Assembly (NCBI GenBank): GCA_016779325.1
Contig: JADHNU010000001.1
Span: 1-64,000, forward strand
Direction of reading: 5' to 3'
DNA: 64,000 bases
Source: Pseudomonadales bacterium
GTDB taxonomy: Bacteria > Pseudomonadota > Gammaproteobacteria > Pseudomonadales > Azotimanducaceae
Positions 1 through 9,926 of the stretch are shown here, piece after piece. Every line of letters starts with the position of its first letter. The first letter of the stretch is position 1. The notes beneath the pieces are model-generated. The model searched no databases, was not told the origin of the DNA, and was given only the letters and a program-made list of their open reading frames with translations. Made by a program: the position numbers and the translations under genes.

Positions 1-121
1 ACGCGTTACTCACCCGTCCGCCGCTCGACGCCTACCCGAAGGTATCGTTTCCGCTCGACTTGCATGTCTAAAGCCTGCCGCCAACGTTCAATCTGAGCCA
101 TGATCAAACTCTTCAGTTCAA
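1..121 (-). rRNA. rrs: 16S ribosomal RNA, 5' end only
   Basis: The reverse complement begins AACTGAAGAGTTTGATCATG and continues GCTCAGATTGAACG, the nearly invariant 5' start of bacterial 16S rRNA (the primer 27F region). Only about 120 nt are inside the window; the rest of the gene and any 23S/5S lie beyond the left edge. A leader with a boxA element and a strong promoter precede it. The exact mature 5' end (about position 118-121) is inferred by comparison with E. coli. Confidence 0.97.
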
Positions 122-260
122 ACCTCTGATTCCACGTACAACATAACCGCAGAACCCCTATCGGGTTGCCAAAGTAAGCTCCAGGAAAATCCCTTCGCCC
201 CTTCAGCTATTCAGTGGTCGGATCAATGACTCGGGCACCCACACGAATGGCTTGATCAAA

Positions 261-272
261 TTTTTAAAGAGC
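261..272 (-). promoter_or_regulatory. rrn leader boxA antitermination element
   Basis: On the minus strand the leader reads GCTCTTTAAAAATTTGATCA. The first 12 bases match the boxA consensus of rRNA leaders (E. coli TGCTCTTTAACA), which recruits NusB/S10 for antitermination. It lies about 140 nt upstream of the 16S 5' end. The surrounding leader (122-347) holds no protein gene that I can support. Confidence 0.8.
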
Positions 273-347
273 TCGGCGTCTGAAATCCCTAGTTTCCTAG
301 AGGTTCTTCGCACCGCTTCAAAGCAGTGCCGCCGACCAGGGCTGCGC

Positions 348-375
348 ATTATACACCTGGGCTTTCGGGTCGCAA
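348..375 (-). promoter_or_regulatory. rRNA operon promoter
   Basis: On the minus strand there is a -35 TTGCGA (370-375), a 16-bp spacer and a perfect -10 TATAAT (348-353), followed by a GC-rich GCGC discriminator. This is the classic arrangement of a growth-rate-controlled rrn promoter. The DNA upstream of the -35 is A-rich and extends into the 3' end of pssA (around 400-420), like an UP element. Transcription should start near 341 and run left through boxA into 16S. Confidence 0.8.
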
Positions 376-392
376 GCGCTTCCCACAACTAT

Positions 393-1223
393 TTAGCGAG
401 TTTCTGCATTCTTTTTTTCTGCGGCGGCGCGGCGACGCCGCGCCCGCTGCAGAAAGTACATGACAGGCCCAGACGCTGCATAAATCACGACCCCACCAAG
501 CAGCATGCGGGGGGGATCAAGCATGACCCCCGCATAGGCCAAAACAATAGCCACGAGGGTAAAAAAGGGGACGCGCCCCGCGAGGCGAATAGTCTTCGGG
601 CTCCAGTATCGCAAGGGCGAAACCATCAGCAGTCCTACCCCGGCCGTATAGATCGCCAAGGCCGCGGCACCCAGCCCGTCCGGGCCGGCGGCGCGGGGGG
701 CATTCTCCGTGAACGTCCAGACCAGGCCCGCAAGCAATGCGGCCGCCGCAGGACTCGCCAGCCCCACGAAGACGGCGTGGTCGTCCTGCATATTGAACCG
801 AGCAAGACGCAACGCCGCGCACGCCATATAAATGAAGGTAGCAACCCACCCTGCCTGACCCAGGGACTGAAGACTCCAGGCAAAGACCAGCAAAGCCGGC
901 GCAACGCCGAATGCCACCATATCGGAGAGGCTGTCGTATTGCGCCCCAAACGCACTTTCCGTGCGCGTGAGCCGTGCCACCCTCCCGTCGGCTGCATCCA
1001 GAATCATGGCCGCAAACAACGCCATGGCCGCAGCTTCGAAGTTTCCGTTCATGGATGCGACGATGGCGTAGAAGCCGGAGAACAGCGCCCCGGAGGTAAT
1101 CAAATTGGGAAGCAGAAAAATCCCGCGGCTCCGAGCCGCGGGGGGGTCTTCGCGAGGGGCGGCGTCTTCCTGGCCCGCCCCCCCTTTAAGGGCATGGAGC
1201 TTAGCGGGTTCTTTATCGACCAC
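393..1223 (-). CDS. pssA: CDP-diacylglycerol--serine O-phosphatidyltransferase
   Basis: This membrane enzyme makes phosphatidylserine from CDP-diacylglycerol and serine, the first step to phosphatidylethanolamine. The CDP-alcohol phosphotransferase signature is complete: D76, D79-G80, A83-R84, G93, D97 and D101 fit the D-x2-DG-x2-AR-x8-G-x3-D-x3-D pattern. Several hydrophobic helices follow, and the C-terminus is Arg/Lys-rich. The length of 276 aa fits the Pseudomonas/Bacillus-type PssA rather than the PLD-type E. coli enzyme. The start is GTG with a GGGAG site 9 nt upstream. It lies 34 bp downstream of ilvC and is probably the last gene of the ilv operon, a linkage seen in pseudomonads. It is the only CDP-alcohol transferase in the window. 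Confidence 0.95.
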   Translation of the reverse strand: MVDKEPAKLHALKGGAGQEDAAPREDPPAARSRGIFLLPNLITSGALFSGFYAIVASMNGNFEAAAMALFAAMILDAADGRVARLTRTESAFGAQYDSLSDMVAFGVAPALLVFAWSLQSLGQAGWVATFIYMACAALRLARFNMQDDHAVFVGLASPAAAALLAGLVWTFTENAPRAAGPDGLGAAALAIYTAGVGLLMVSPLRYWSPKTIRLAGRVPFFTLVAIVLAYAGVMLDPPRMLLGGVVIYAASGPVMYFLQRARRRRAAAEKKNAETR

Positions 1224-1237
1224 GCGTGCGCACTCCC

Positions 1238-1252
1238 GAGCCCCGAGGGCTC
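1238..1252 (-). other. small hairpin between ilvC and pssA
   Basis: GAGCCC and GGGCTC form a perfect 6-bp stem with a 3-base loop in the 34-bp ilvC-pssA gap. No T-run follows, so it is unlikely to end transcription by itself. It could mark an mRNA processing or 3'-protection site between the two cistrons, but that is inference. Confidence 0.3.
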
Positions 1253-1257
1253 TAAAG

Positions 1258-2310
<1,053 letters not shown>

Positions 2311-2327
2311 CTATGACTCCCAGCGCC

Positions 2328-2819
2328 TTAGGCGCTGACCACCTTTTCACCACGGGCGAGCCCAGATACGCCGGATCGCACCACTTCCAGAATCGACAGC
2401 TCCCCCACGGCCCGCAGGAACGCATCGAGCTTGCTGCTCACCCCGACGATTTGGACCGTATAGGCGGCATCGGTCGCATCCACAATCTGCCCCCGGAAGA
2501 TATCTGCCGTGCGCTTAATCTCCGCGCGCTGGGCCCCGACGGCCCGGAGTTTCACCAGCATGAGTTCGCGCTCAACGTGTTCGCCCTCCGTGAGGTCCAC
2601 CACCTTGACCACCTCGATCAGCTTGTTCAGCTGCTTGGTGATCTGCTCGATCTTTTGATCGTCCCCAAGGGTGGTTAGGGTCAGGCGCGACAGAGTCGCA
2701 TCTTCCGTGGGCGCCACGGTCAAACTTTCAATGTTGTAGTTGCGCTGCGCGAAAAGGCCCACGACCCGAGACAAGGCCCCCGCTTCGTTCTCGAGAAGCA
2801 CGGAGATAATTCGGCGCAT
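2328..2819 (-). CDS. ilvH: Acetolactate synthase small (regulatory) subunit
   Basis: This 163-aa ACT-domain subunit activates the large subunit and confers valine feedback inhibition. The start was set at the ATG giving [19 protein letters not shown], the usual N-terminus. The ATG overlaps the ilvI stop as TGATG, indicating translational coupling. A longer in-frame extension (to 2876) runs into the ilvI coding region and was not accepted. The ACT domain covers about residues 3-75 and the ALS_ss C domain follows. Confidence 0.97.
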   Translation of the reverse strand: MRRIISVLLENEAGALSRVVGLFAQRNYNIESLTVAPTEDATLSRLTLTTLGDDQKIEQITKQLNKLIEVVKVVDLTEGEHVERELMLVKLRAVGAQRAEIKRTADIFRGQIVDATDAAYTVQIVGVSSKLDAFLRAVGELSILEVVRSGVSGLARGEKVVSA

Positions 2820-4579
2820 CAGCTTCGCTCCGTCTTCGAAAGGACCATGTCGCAGAGCGCGCCCCCTCGAACCCACATGGGATAGACGTGCTCGTTCTGA
2901 TCCACGGCCACATCAAGGAAAACTAGGCGATCGCGAAGGGCCGGCGAGAACACTTCAGCCATGGTCTCGTCGAGCTTTGCCGGGTCGGTTACGCGCAGAC
3001 CGACGTGGCCGTAGGACTCGGCTAGCGCCACGAAGTCGGGGAGCGAGTCCTGATAGACGCTGCCGCTATGCCGGCCCGCATACTGCATGTCCTGCCACTG
3101 CCGAACCATGCCCAAGGCCTGGTTATTGACGTTAATGATCTTGATTGGCAGTCCGTATTGGCGGCAGGTCGACAGCTCCTGGATGTTCATTTGAATGCTG
3201 CCTTCTCCCGTCACGCAAGCCACCACGGCCTCCGGGAAGGCCAACTTGACGCCCATGGCCGCCGGCAGACCATAGCCCATGGTGCCGAGGCCACCGGAGT
3301 TCACCCAGCGGCGGGGCGCATCAAAGCGGTAATACTGGGCCGCGAACATTTGGTGCTGGCCAACATCCGAGGTGATGTAAGCGTCGCCCCCCGTCGCCCG
3401 GTACAGCGCCTGCACCACGGTCTGGGGCTTGATGATTGCCTCCGCCTCATTTCGGTGCCGCTGGTCATGATCAAAGTCGCTATGACGCCGCCAGCCTTCG
3501 ATCTGCGCCCACCAGGCTTCGCGGGCCTGGCGATCGAGAAGCTCGGGCGCTTCAAGCAGCCGATCCTCGAGGACGGTCAAGAGCTCCGTCAGCACGTTCA
3601 GCGCCGGCCCCACAATGGGCACCTCGGTGGGGATAATCTTGGAAATGCTGGCCGGATCCACGTCAATATGGATGACCTTCGCATCGGGGCAGAACTTCTT
3701 CGGATCGTTAGTCACCCGATCATCGAAGCGGGCGCCCACAGCGAAAATCAGATCGCTATGGTGCATCGCCATGTTCGCGGGGTAGCTGCCGTGCATGCCG
3801 AGCATGCCCAGGAACTGGGGGTCGGTCGACGGGTAGGCGCCTAGCCCCATGAGCGTATTGGTGACGGGCAAATTCAAGCGCTTGGCCAGGGCAATGAGCG
3901 GTTCGCTCGCATTGCCCTGAATGACGCCACCACCGCTGTAAATAATAGGACGCTTCGCTGCCAAAAGGAGGTCCACGGCCTTGCGAATCTGCCGAGGATG
4001 GCCTCGCGTCGCCGGGTTGTAGGAGCGCAGGGAGACGCTTTCTGGATAGTGATAGGGCACGCGGTAGCCCGGATCCGTCGTGTCCTTCGGGACGTCGATA
4101 ACCACGGGGCCCGGGCGTCCGCTCGAGGCGATGTAAAACGCCTTTTTCACGACCTCAGCCATCTCCTCCGCACTCTTCACCATGAAGCTGTGCTTCACGA
4201 CGGGCCGGGAGATCCCCACCATGTCGGTTTCCTGGAAGGAATCGGTGCCAATCAGGTCACTTTGGACCTGGCCCGAAATCACCACCATGGGAATGGAATC
4301 CATGAACGCCGTAGCCAGCCCGGTCACCGCGTTGGTGGCCCCGGGGCCCGACGTCACCAAGGCCACACCGGGTTTCCCCGTTACCCTGGCGTAGGCGTCA
4401 GCCATATGGGTAGCCGCTTGCTCGTGCCGTACCAGTACGTGCTCTACGGCCTGCTGCTGAAAAATCGCATCGTAAATATGCAACGCAGCGCCGCCAGGGT
4501 AGCCGAAGATGTATTCCACACCTTCGTCCTGGAGCGCGCGAATCAGAGCTTCACCGCCGGACAGCAATTCCACGACCAT
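2819..4579 (-). CDS. ilvI: Acetolactate synthase large subunit
   Basis: This thiamine-diphosphate enzyme condenses pyruvate to acetolactate (or with 2-ketobutyrate), the first common step of branched-chain amino acid synthesis. The protein is 586 aa. The TPP N-terminal domain includes YIFGYPGGA and the catalytic Glu of [15 protein letters not shown] (E53). A central FAD/cofactor domain follows, then the C-terminal TPP domain with the [11 protein letters not shown] metal/TPP motif. Where many family members have GDGS, this one has GEGS. It heads the ilvI-ilvH-ilvC-pssA operon. The upstream region (4580-4680) holds a possible sigma70 promoter. Confidence 0.97.
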   Translation of the reverse strand: MVVELLSGGEALIRALQDEGVEYIFGYPGGAALHIYDAIFQQQAVEHVLVRHEQAATHMADAYARVTGKPGVALVTSGPGATNAVTGLATAFMDSIPMVVISGQVQSDLIGTDSFQETDMVGISRPVVKHSFMVKSAEEMAEVVKKAFYIASSGRPGPVVIDVPKDTTDPGYRVPYHYPESVSLRSYNPATRGHPRQIRKAVDLLLAAKRPIIYSGGGVIQGNASEPLIALAKRLNLPVTNTLMGLGAYPSTDPQFLGMLGMHGSYPANMAMHHSDLIFAVGARFDDRVTNDPKKFCPDAKVIHIDVDPASISKIIPTEVPIVGPALNVLTELLTVLEDRLLEAPELLDRQAREAWWAQIEGWRRHSDFDHDQRHRNEAEAIIKPQTVVQALYRATGGDAYITSDVGQHQMFAAQYYRFDAPRRWVNSGGLGTMGYGLPAAMGVKLAFPEAVVACVTGEGSIQMNIQELSTCRQYGLPIKIINVNNQALGMVRQWQDMQYAGRHSGSVYQDSLPDFVALAESYGHVGLRVTDPAKLDETMAEVFSPALRDRLVFLDVAVDQNEHVYPMWVRGGALCDMVLSKTERS

Positions 4580-4655
4580 TCCTCACAAGGCTTGGGATCC
4601 TTCCTTTGGCTGACGGAGCGCAAGGGCTACCCCCAGCCTAAATTCAGGGGCGCGT

Positions 4656-4684
4656 ATTCTTTATGGTCAGCCCCCCTGCGTCAA
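4656..4684 (-). promoter_or_regulatory. candidate promoter for the ilv operon
   Basis: On the minus strand a TTGACG (-35, 4679-4684) is followed by a 17-bp spacer and AAGAAT (-10, 4656-4661), about 80 bp upstream of ilvI. The -35 sits at the very 3' end of pgeF and inside a 7-bp hairpin (CCTGCGT/ACGCAGG). The -10 is only a 4/6 match, so this is a weak call. No leader peptide rich in Leu, Ile or Val codons was seen. Confidence 0.35.
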
Positions 4685-5394
4685 CACGCAGGCCGGGGGG
4701 CAATGGCCGCCACCTGACGTCCGGCCCCCGCGCCTTGACGGCGATGGGAATAGGCCGATTCCAAGCAAAAGACATCTCGCCCGTCTACGAAGACCTCGGC
4801 AATCCCCGCAGCCAGAAGCCGCGCCCGAGCCAGGGCCGCCAAATCCACCCAAGCCTTTCCTTCCGCCCCGGGCCGCACGCTGCCCGCCGGCCCCGCTCCA
4901 AGGGCTTGCACCACTTCGCCCCCCACTTCGAAGCTCGCAGGACCAATGCAGGGACCTAACCAGGCCATACTGCCCTCTAGCCCCGTCACGCCGTCGGCCA
5001 AGCCCGCCGCCGCTGCCTCGAGAATGCCGCCGGCGAGGCCTCGCCAGCCCGCGTGCACGGCCGCCACACAAGTACCCTTTGCGTTCGCAAGCAACACGGG
5101 GAGGCAATCGGCGGTCAGCACGGCAACGGCGGGATCCCCGGCACGCGCCCACAAGCCGTCGCCGACCCGCACGTCGTCTTCGCGCGAAAGGGACCCGGCC
5201 CAGTGCAGGGTGGCACTGTGGACCTGCTGAAGATTGCGCACCCCTCGCGCGCCCAAACAGCGCTCGAGGGCGCGCCAGGCCTCCGGGCTTCGACGCTGCC
5301 CCGCAGGCGTCAGAGCGAAGTCCTCCGGCAGCCCCAGAGAAAAGGCTGCCCGCACCCCTCGCGGCCAGGGCACCGCGCTCAACGGCCACAGCAT
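4681..5394 (-). CDS. pgeF: Polyphenol oxidase / purine nucleoside phosphorylase family (laccase domain) protein
   Basis: This is a YfiH/PgeF (DUF152) protein of 237 aa. The metal-site motifs are visible: QVHSAT, LTADCLPVLLAN and VAAVHAGWRGLAGG. The family is described as multicopper-like oxidases with purine nucleoside phosphorylase/adenosine deaminase activity, and as proofreading enzymes in peptidoglycan synthesis. Its ATG overlaps the rluD stop (TAATG). rluD-pgeF is the standard gammaproteobacterial pair, divergent from bamD. Confidence 0.93.
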   Translation of the reverse strand: MLWPLSAVPWPRGVRAAFSLGLPEDFALTPAGQRRSPEAWRALERCLGARGVRNLQQVHSATLHWAGSLSREDDVRVGDGLWARAGDPAVAVLTADCLPVLLANAKGTCVAAVHAGWRGLAGGILEAAAAGLADGVTGLEGSMAWLGPCIGPASFEVGGEVVQALGAGPAGSVRPGAEGKAWVDLAALARARLLAAGIAEVFVDGRDVFCLESAYSHRRQGAGAGRQVAAIAPRPAC

Positions 5395-6386
5395 TAGGCC
5401 CCGTCCCGATCGGCCCGGAGGGCTTCCCGCCAGCCGGCCATGTCGTCGGGCATGGGCGCCTCAAAGCTCACCGCCTCCCCCGTGCTGGGATGGATGAAAT
5501 AGAGCTCTGCCGCATGCAAAGCCTGGCGCTCCGCACTGCGCAGGGCGGCAATCAGGGCAGGCGAAGGGGCAAGGGGCAGGCGACCCCGAGCACCGTAAAT
5601 ACGATCCCCGAGAAGGGGGAAGCCCGCCGCGCTAGCGTGAACGCGAATTTGATGGGTCCGCCCCGTTTCTAGCCGGCACGCCAGCAAGGCGTGGGCGCGG
5701 AACCGCTCCAGGAGGGAGAAAAAGCTTCGGGCCGCCCGGCCGTCTTCCCGGATCGCCATGCGCAGCCGGTTCTGCGGGTCGCGACCCAGCGGGCCGTCCG
5801 CCTCGAAGGGGCCAGTGGGAACCCCTTCTACCAGAGCGAGGTAATGACGCCCCATGCTTCGGTCGGCAAGCTGCGCCGCCAAGGCCCCCTGGGCCGCTTC
5901 CGTCTTCGCCACCACAAGGAGGCCGGAGGTGTCCTTATCGAGGCGGTGCACCAACCCCGCGCGCGGGACCTTCGACAACTCGGGATTGCGATGCAGCAGG
6001 GCATTGCACAGGGTGCCACGCCAATTGCCCGCGCCCGGATGGACCACCAACCCCGCAGGCTTATTAATCACCAATAGCGCGGCATCTTCGTAGACCACGG
6101 CGAGGGGAATCGCTTCGGGGTGCCACTGGGTTCGATCCTCTTCCCGGGCGCTGAGCGCAAGACGCTCGCCCCCGTGCACTTTCTCCCCGGCCTTCGCCGT
6201 TCGTCCCTCAAGGGTGAGTTCGCCGCTCTTTAACCAGCGTTGAAGGCGCGCCCGGGACAGATCGGGCCAGAACGCCGCCAGAGCCTGATCAAGGCGCAAG
6301 CCGAAGGCCTCGGGAGGAAGCACCCCCTCTCGCGCAAGGCGCTCGCCGGAAAAGTCGTCGTCTTCTAGGGCATCTCGGGGGTCCAT
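5394..6386 (-). CDS. rluD: 23S rRNA pseudouridine synthase RluD
   Basis: RluD isomerises U1911, U1915 and U1917 of helix 69 in 23S rRNA and is needed for normal ribosome assembly. An N-terminal S4 RNA-binding domain (about residues 25-75) precedes the RluA-type catalytic domain. The motif HRLDKDTSG carries the catalytic Asp (D150), and the RTHQIRVH motif is near the C-terminus. The ATG at 6386 was chosen because an AGGA site lies 10 nt upstream. An upstream TTG (6419) and ATG (6395) remain possible. It is co-transcribed with pgeF and divergent from bamD, as in E. coli and Pseudomonas. Confidence 0.95.
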   Translation of the reverse strand: MDPRDALEDDDFSGERLAREGVLPPEAFGLRLDQALAAFWPDLSRARLQRWLKSGELTLEGRTAKAGEKVHGGERLALSAREEDRTQWHPEAIPLAVVYEDAALLVINKPAGLVVHPGAGNWRGTLCNALLHRNPELSKVPRAGLVHRLDKDTSGLLVVAKTEAAQGALAAQLADRSMGRHYLALVEGVPTGPFEADGPLGRDPQNRLRMAIREDGRAARSFFSLLERFRAHALLACRLETGRTHQIRVHASAAGFPLLGDRIYGARGRLPLAPSPALIAALRSAERQALHAAELYFIHPSTGEAVSFEAPMPDDMAGWREALRADRDGA

Positions 6387-6477
6387 GGGGCCCATTTCCT
6401 GTTCATGCAGCCAAGGCAATAGCTGTGGTTAAATGGCGCCCGTGCCGCGCGCCCGCTCGTTTTTAAGGAATACAATT

Positions 6478-7419
6478 TTGCTCCACGCCGCCGCAATTCT
6501 ACGCACCTTTACGGCCGTCCTGGTCCTTGGCTTAGGCGGCTGCAGCGCCTTGCCATTTTTTGGGGACAAGGACGACGAGGTCGACGTGGCGGAAGATCGC
6601 TCGGAGATGGAGCTTTACCAAGCGTCTCAACGCAGTATGCGCGCCTCAAACTACGAGACCGCCATTGCCCAGCTTCAGGCCCTCGAAGCTCGTTATCCCT
6701 TTGGTCGCTATGCGGAACAAGCCCAGCTTGAGCTTATTTACGCCTACTACATGAATTTCAAACCGGACCTTGCCCGCAGTTCGGCCGATCGGTTTATTCG
6801 CTTGCACCCCCAACACCCGAATGTGGATTACGCTTTTTATCTCAAGGGCCTGGCGGCCTTCGAGAAGGACCAAAGCTTCATCGACCGGTTCTTCCCCACG
6901 GAAACGGCCTCGCGAGACGTAGGCAGCGCCCGGGACAGCTTCGCTGACTTTGGCCAACTCCTCGCCCGCTACCCCAGCAGTGAGTACGCCCCCGATGCTC
7001 GGCAGCGCATGGTGTACCTGCGTAACTTGCTCGCTCGCTCGGAAATTCTTTCAGGCCGTTTCTACCTTGAGCGCAACGCCTACGTGGCCGCGGCGAATCG
7101 AGGTCGGAACGTCGTGGAGAACTTTCCCAGCACCCCGTCGGTCCCCGATGGCTTAGCCCTGATGATCGAGGGTTACCTGAAACTTAACCTGCCGGAACCG
7201 GCTAACGACGCCCTGAAGGTATTGGCGGAAAATTACCCTACCTATCCCAATTTCGATGAAAACGGGCGTTACGTGATTTCCCAGGCGCTCCGAAATCGCG
7301 ACCGATCCTTCCTTAATATTGCAACCTTTGGGCTTCTCGACGATCCAGAAAGCCTCGAGCCGATAGAACTGAGCGTCGACCGACCTGGCGCGCCGCTTCC
7401 GCCCACGCCCTCAAGCTAG
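6478..7419 (+). CDS. bamD: Outer membrane protein assembly factor BamD
   Basis: BamD is the essential lipoprotein of the BAM complex that inserts beta-barrel proteins into the outer membrane. The N-terminus is a lipoprotein signal ending in the lipobox LGGC. About five TPR repeats follow, with recognisable segments such as [21 protein letters not shown] favour a TTG start at 6478, which gives [19 protein letters not shown] as signal and has AAGGA 8 nt upstream. An ATG at 6433 would add 15 charged residues in front of the signal. The mature part is longer than E. coli BamD, with a Pro-rich tail. Confidence 0.93.
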   Translation: MLHAAAILRTFTAVLVLGLGGCSALPFFGDKDDEVDVAEDRSEMELYQASQRSMRASNYETAIAQLQALEARYPFGRYAEQAQLELIYAYYMNFKPDLARSSADRFIRLHPQHPNVDYAFYLKGLAAFEKDQSFIDRFFPTETASRDVGSARDSFADFGQLLARYPSSEYAPDARQRMVYLRNLLARSEILSGRFYLERNAYVAAANRGRNVVENFPSTPSVPDGLALMIEGYLKLNLPEPANDALKVLAENYPTYPNFDENGRYVISQALRNRDRSFLNIATFGLLDDPESLEPIELSVDRPGAPLPPTPSS

Positions 7420-7511
7420 ATCCCCCTCGGGCCGAGGCGCTTTAAGCGCACGGCCGGATCCCGCGCGCCACCGTACCTTGGGCGCTGACTCAGCAGAACT
7501 GAGGGCGCCTT

Positions 7512-8000
7512 GTGGGCTTTAGCCTTCTTGAGCTTCTAACGGTCATGGCGCTGCTTGCGCTGCTGGCGGCCTTCGCTGTGCCTGCCAGTACGGCGCCCAA
7601 CGCCGCGACCCCGCTGAACGCCGAGGGGGATCGGCTCCTCAGAGGGCTTCAACACGCACGGCATAGCGGGGTTGCCCTCCGCCAGCCCGTTACCCTATGC
7701 GCGCTCGATCGAAACCATCGCTGCCAGAACGCCTGGAGCGGGCCGCTGACGCTTTTCGTGGACCATCCCCCGAAGGGACGCCGCCAAGGCCCCGAAGACA
7801 AAATCCTGCGCCGCCTGCCCCCGGCGCCCACGGGGGTCTCCCGGCGCTGGCGTGCCTTCGGGAGCCGGCGCTACCTTCGATGGCGCCCAGACGGGCGCAC
7901 CGATGGGCAAAATGGCCGGCTCGAACTGATCGCCGGGGACCGGACGCTCACGCTCATCGTGACTCAGGCGGGACGCTTGCGGCGCGCGCCGAAGGCCTAG
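7512..8000 (+). CDS. GspH/FimT-type minor pseudopilin
   Basis: This is a 162-aa prepilin-like protein. The GTG start gives MGFSLLELLTVMALLALLAA, in which the G/F prepilin peptidase site, the +5 Glu and the hydrophobic helix are all in place. The rest fits the GspH/FimT fold: RLLRGLQHARHSGVALRQPVTLC with a Cys pair, and GRLELIAGDRTLTLIV near the end. It is transcribed toward pilX and overlaps its end by 4 bp. It stands apart from the pilE-fimU-pilV-pilW-pilX operon and is probably a second FimT-like pilin. It could prime pili or act in DNA uptake; this role is inferred from family only. Confidence 0.8.
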   Translation: MGFSLLELLTVMALLALLAAFAVPASTAPNAATPLNAEGDRLLRGLQHARHSGVALRQPVTLCALDRNHRCQNAWSGPLTLFVDHPPKGRRQGPEDKILRRLPPAPTGVSRRWRAFGSRRYLRWRPDGRTDGQNGRLELIAGDRTLTLIVTQAGRLRRAPKA

Positions 8001-8449
8001 GGCAAGGACAGGCCAAGGATCCGCGTTCGAGTGAGTTCGAGCACTCCGCCAGCGCCATAGCCTTTCGCCGTAACACGAAAGCGATGCCAGGTCGGAGGAT
8101 CGCCCTCGGGCCCCAGATACTCCACAAAATAGCCAGGCTGCTGAGAGATGGGCGCGGGCAAGGGGTTAGCCAGGGGGCGCATGGCCTGATCGAGGCCCTC
8201 GCTATTACGGCGGAACGACGCAAGGTCCGCCTCCGTAAGATTGCGAAGAAAACGCTCCCCTTCGCTGAGGGCCGCCTCCGCTGCGTAGAAGGCCACAGCA
8301 TGATTTCGCTGCGCGCTCGCCATGCGCAGTTCAAGTACCGAGCCCTCCAGCCCAGCCAAGCCCAAAATCGCAATGAGAAGGAGCACCCCGAGCACCAGCG
8401 TGAGAACAGCGCCCCGCTCCCGAGGCCTCACCCAGGGTCTGCGGTTCAT
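7997..8449 (-). CDS. pilX: Type IV pilus minor pilin PilX
   Basis: PilX is a 150-aa minor pilin with the PilX_N pattern: a basic N-terminus (RPRERGAVL), a hydrophobic helix, and ELRMASAQRNHAVAFYAAEAALSEGE. Like other PilX proteins it lacks the usual +5 Glu. With FimU, PilV and PilW it forms the priming complex at the pilus tip. It is the last gene of the minor pilin operon here, its start overlapping pilW by 4 bp. PilY1, which normally follows, is absent. Confidence 0.88.
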   Translation of the reverse strand: MNRRPWVRPRERGAVLTLVLGVLLLIAILGLAGLEGSVLELRMASAQRNHAVAFYAAEAALSEGERFLRNLTEADLASFRRNSEGLDQAMRPLANPLPAPISQQPGYFVEYLGPEGDPPTWHRFRVTAKGYGAGGVLELTRTRILGLSLP

Positions 8450-9468
8450 GAGCCGTGGCGCCGCAGCGTGACGGTGGTGGTAAAGCGCCGTCGCAAAACC
8501 CCGTCCCCGTCCTGGCCGACGACATCCACACTGGTCGCCAAGACAGAAATCTCCACGGCTCGCACGGTGGCAAAATCGGCGACAGCGCCAGCAGTCAGGT
8601 AACGCTCTGGTACCCCATCGCCATTCTCATCCACCGCGAAGCGCAGCTGGAGATCCTCAATGCCTTCCACGAGCTCCTCCGCTGCGCCCCCACCCTTTTG
8701 AAACAGCGCCAGGGGCCGTGCATCTCGATTATTGCCCCCTGCCCCGGGGGCAATAAAAAAACTCTTCACCGAAGCAGCTTGCAACATGGCGCCAGCTTCA
8801 AAGGGACTGCCATCGAAGTACAGCTCCGTGGTGAAGTTGCCGGGCGCAGGCTGCGCCTCCCGGGTTCGGGTAATCCGAAAACCTCGGCCCGTCACTCCCG
8901 CACCCTGCATCTGGAAAAGGGTGGCGCGACGGCAATCGCTGAGCACCAGCAGCGCCCCGGGGGAAAAGACCTCGGGGTCCGTGGGCGGCTCGGTGAACAG
9001 CACAGCCGAGGCTTGGGGCATGGCACTGACAAGGCGGAGTCCCGGTTCCTGGAGGGTGCGGGTGACCAGCACATCGGAGGAGGGCGCCAAGGCGCCGGCC
9101 ACCAAGCCCAAACCGCTGTTTTGAAGGCTAGGGGAAAATTCCCCTTCCTCCCCGTCGTAGCCTCCTAAACCTGCCGCCAGGTTGTAGGGGGCCGGCGGCG
9201 CCGTGGCCGTCCCGCCCCGCAGCGTGCTCCGAAGGGACGGGGTCAGCCCCTCACAGGCGCTCAAGCCCGCAGGCTGGACCGCTTCCATTAAGAAGGCCAG
9301 GGCAAAACGCCCATTTTCCTGGAGCCGTGCCTGCCCCTGACTCAAGCGATAGCTGCGCTGGGTCGCATCGAAAAGCTCGGCGGCCCCAAGGGCGAGCATT
9401 GCGCTTAGGGCCAACGCGAGGAGCAGCTCGATCAGCGTGAAGCCCTGGGCTTGCCCTCCCCGCTTCAC
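8446..9468 (-). CDS. pilW: Type IV pilus minor pilin PilW
   Basis: The 340-aa protein starts with a class III signal (GFTLIELLLALALSAMLALGA; cleavage after Gly, +5 Glu). It continues with ENGRFALAFLMEAVQPAGLSAC, the PilW-specific segment. It is a minor pilin of the tip initiation complex. It overlaps pilV upstream and pilX downstream by 4 bp each, so the operon is tightly coupled. Confidence 0.9.
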   Translation of the reverse strand: MKRGGQAQGFTLIELLLALALSAMLALGAAELFDATQRSYRLSQGQARLQENGRFALAFLMEAVQPAGLSACEGLTPSLRSTLRGGTATAPPAPYNLAAGLGGYDGEEGEFSPSLQNSGLGLVAGALAPSSDVLVTRTLQEPGLRLVSAMPQASAVLFTEPPTDPEVFSPGALLVLSDCRRATLFQMQGAGVTGRGFRITRTREAQPAPGNFTTELYFDGSPFEAGAMLQAASVKSFFIAPGAGGNNRDARPLALFQKGGGAAEELVEGIEDLQLRFAVDENGDGVPERYLTAGAVADFATVRAVEISVLATSVDVVGQDGDGVLRRRFTTTVTLRRHGS

Positions 9469-9926
9469 GGGGGCGGCCTTTGCGTGACCAGGCTGAGGGA
9501 CGTCGGCGCCTGGCTGGGCGCGGCTCGCCAGCGCACCGTGACCTCTAGATTGAAACCGGTTTCCTGCACTGCGCCGTCTCCTTCCGGAAGCGCTTCAGCA
9601 AGCAAAGCGCGCCAGCGAGTAAGATCAAAACGGGCAAGTTGCGGCGGGGTGCAGGGCTGGCTTAGGCAGTCTGGGGCCAGGGGAGGCTCGGCAGAAAAAG
9701 CCAAGGCGTAGGACTCGCCGCGGTTCATAATGGCGCGCTCCAGAAGGTCTGCCGCGAGGAGCGTGGCCTCAGTCCGCAACTGCGCGTCTTGCTGACTCCG
9801 AAGTACGGACAGCTGCAGGCCCCCCATACCCAGCACCCCAAGGGCTAGAAGGGTCATGGCAACTAGCACTTCGAGCAGGGAAAAGCCTGCGGGCTGCGGG
9901 CTCAAGCTGGGCGCCCCTTCAGTCAC
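9465..9926 (-). CDS. pilV: Type IV pilus minor pilin PilV
   Basis: The 153-aa prepilin has the cleavage site and helix AGFSLLEVLVAMTLLALGVL, then LSVLRSQQDAQLRTEATLLAADLLERA, which is typical of PilV. A GTG start at 9926 overlaps the fimU end by 8 bp. Together with FimU, PilW and PilX it should make up the minor pilin complex that nucleates the type IV pilus. Confidence 0.88.
   Translation of the reverse strand: MTEGAPSLSPQPAGFSLLEVLVAMTLLALGVLGMGGLQLSVLRSQQDAQLRTEATLLAADLLERAIMNRGESYALAFSAEPPLAPDCLSQPCTPPQLARFDLTRWRALLAEALPEGDGAVQETGFNLEVTVRWRAAPSQAPTSLSLVTQRPPP

Noticed and set aside
4670-4697. Hairpin CCTGCGT/ACGCAGG as a terminator of pgeF
   Set aside because: No T-run on either side; it overlaps the pgeF stop and a possible ilv promoter.
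7425-7452. CCTCGG/CCGAGG and GCGC-TTTAA-GCGC repeats after bamD as a terminator
   Set aside because: The first stem would need a loop of about one base and no T-run follows; too weak to call.
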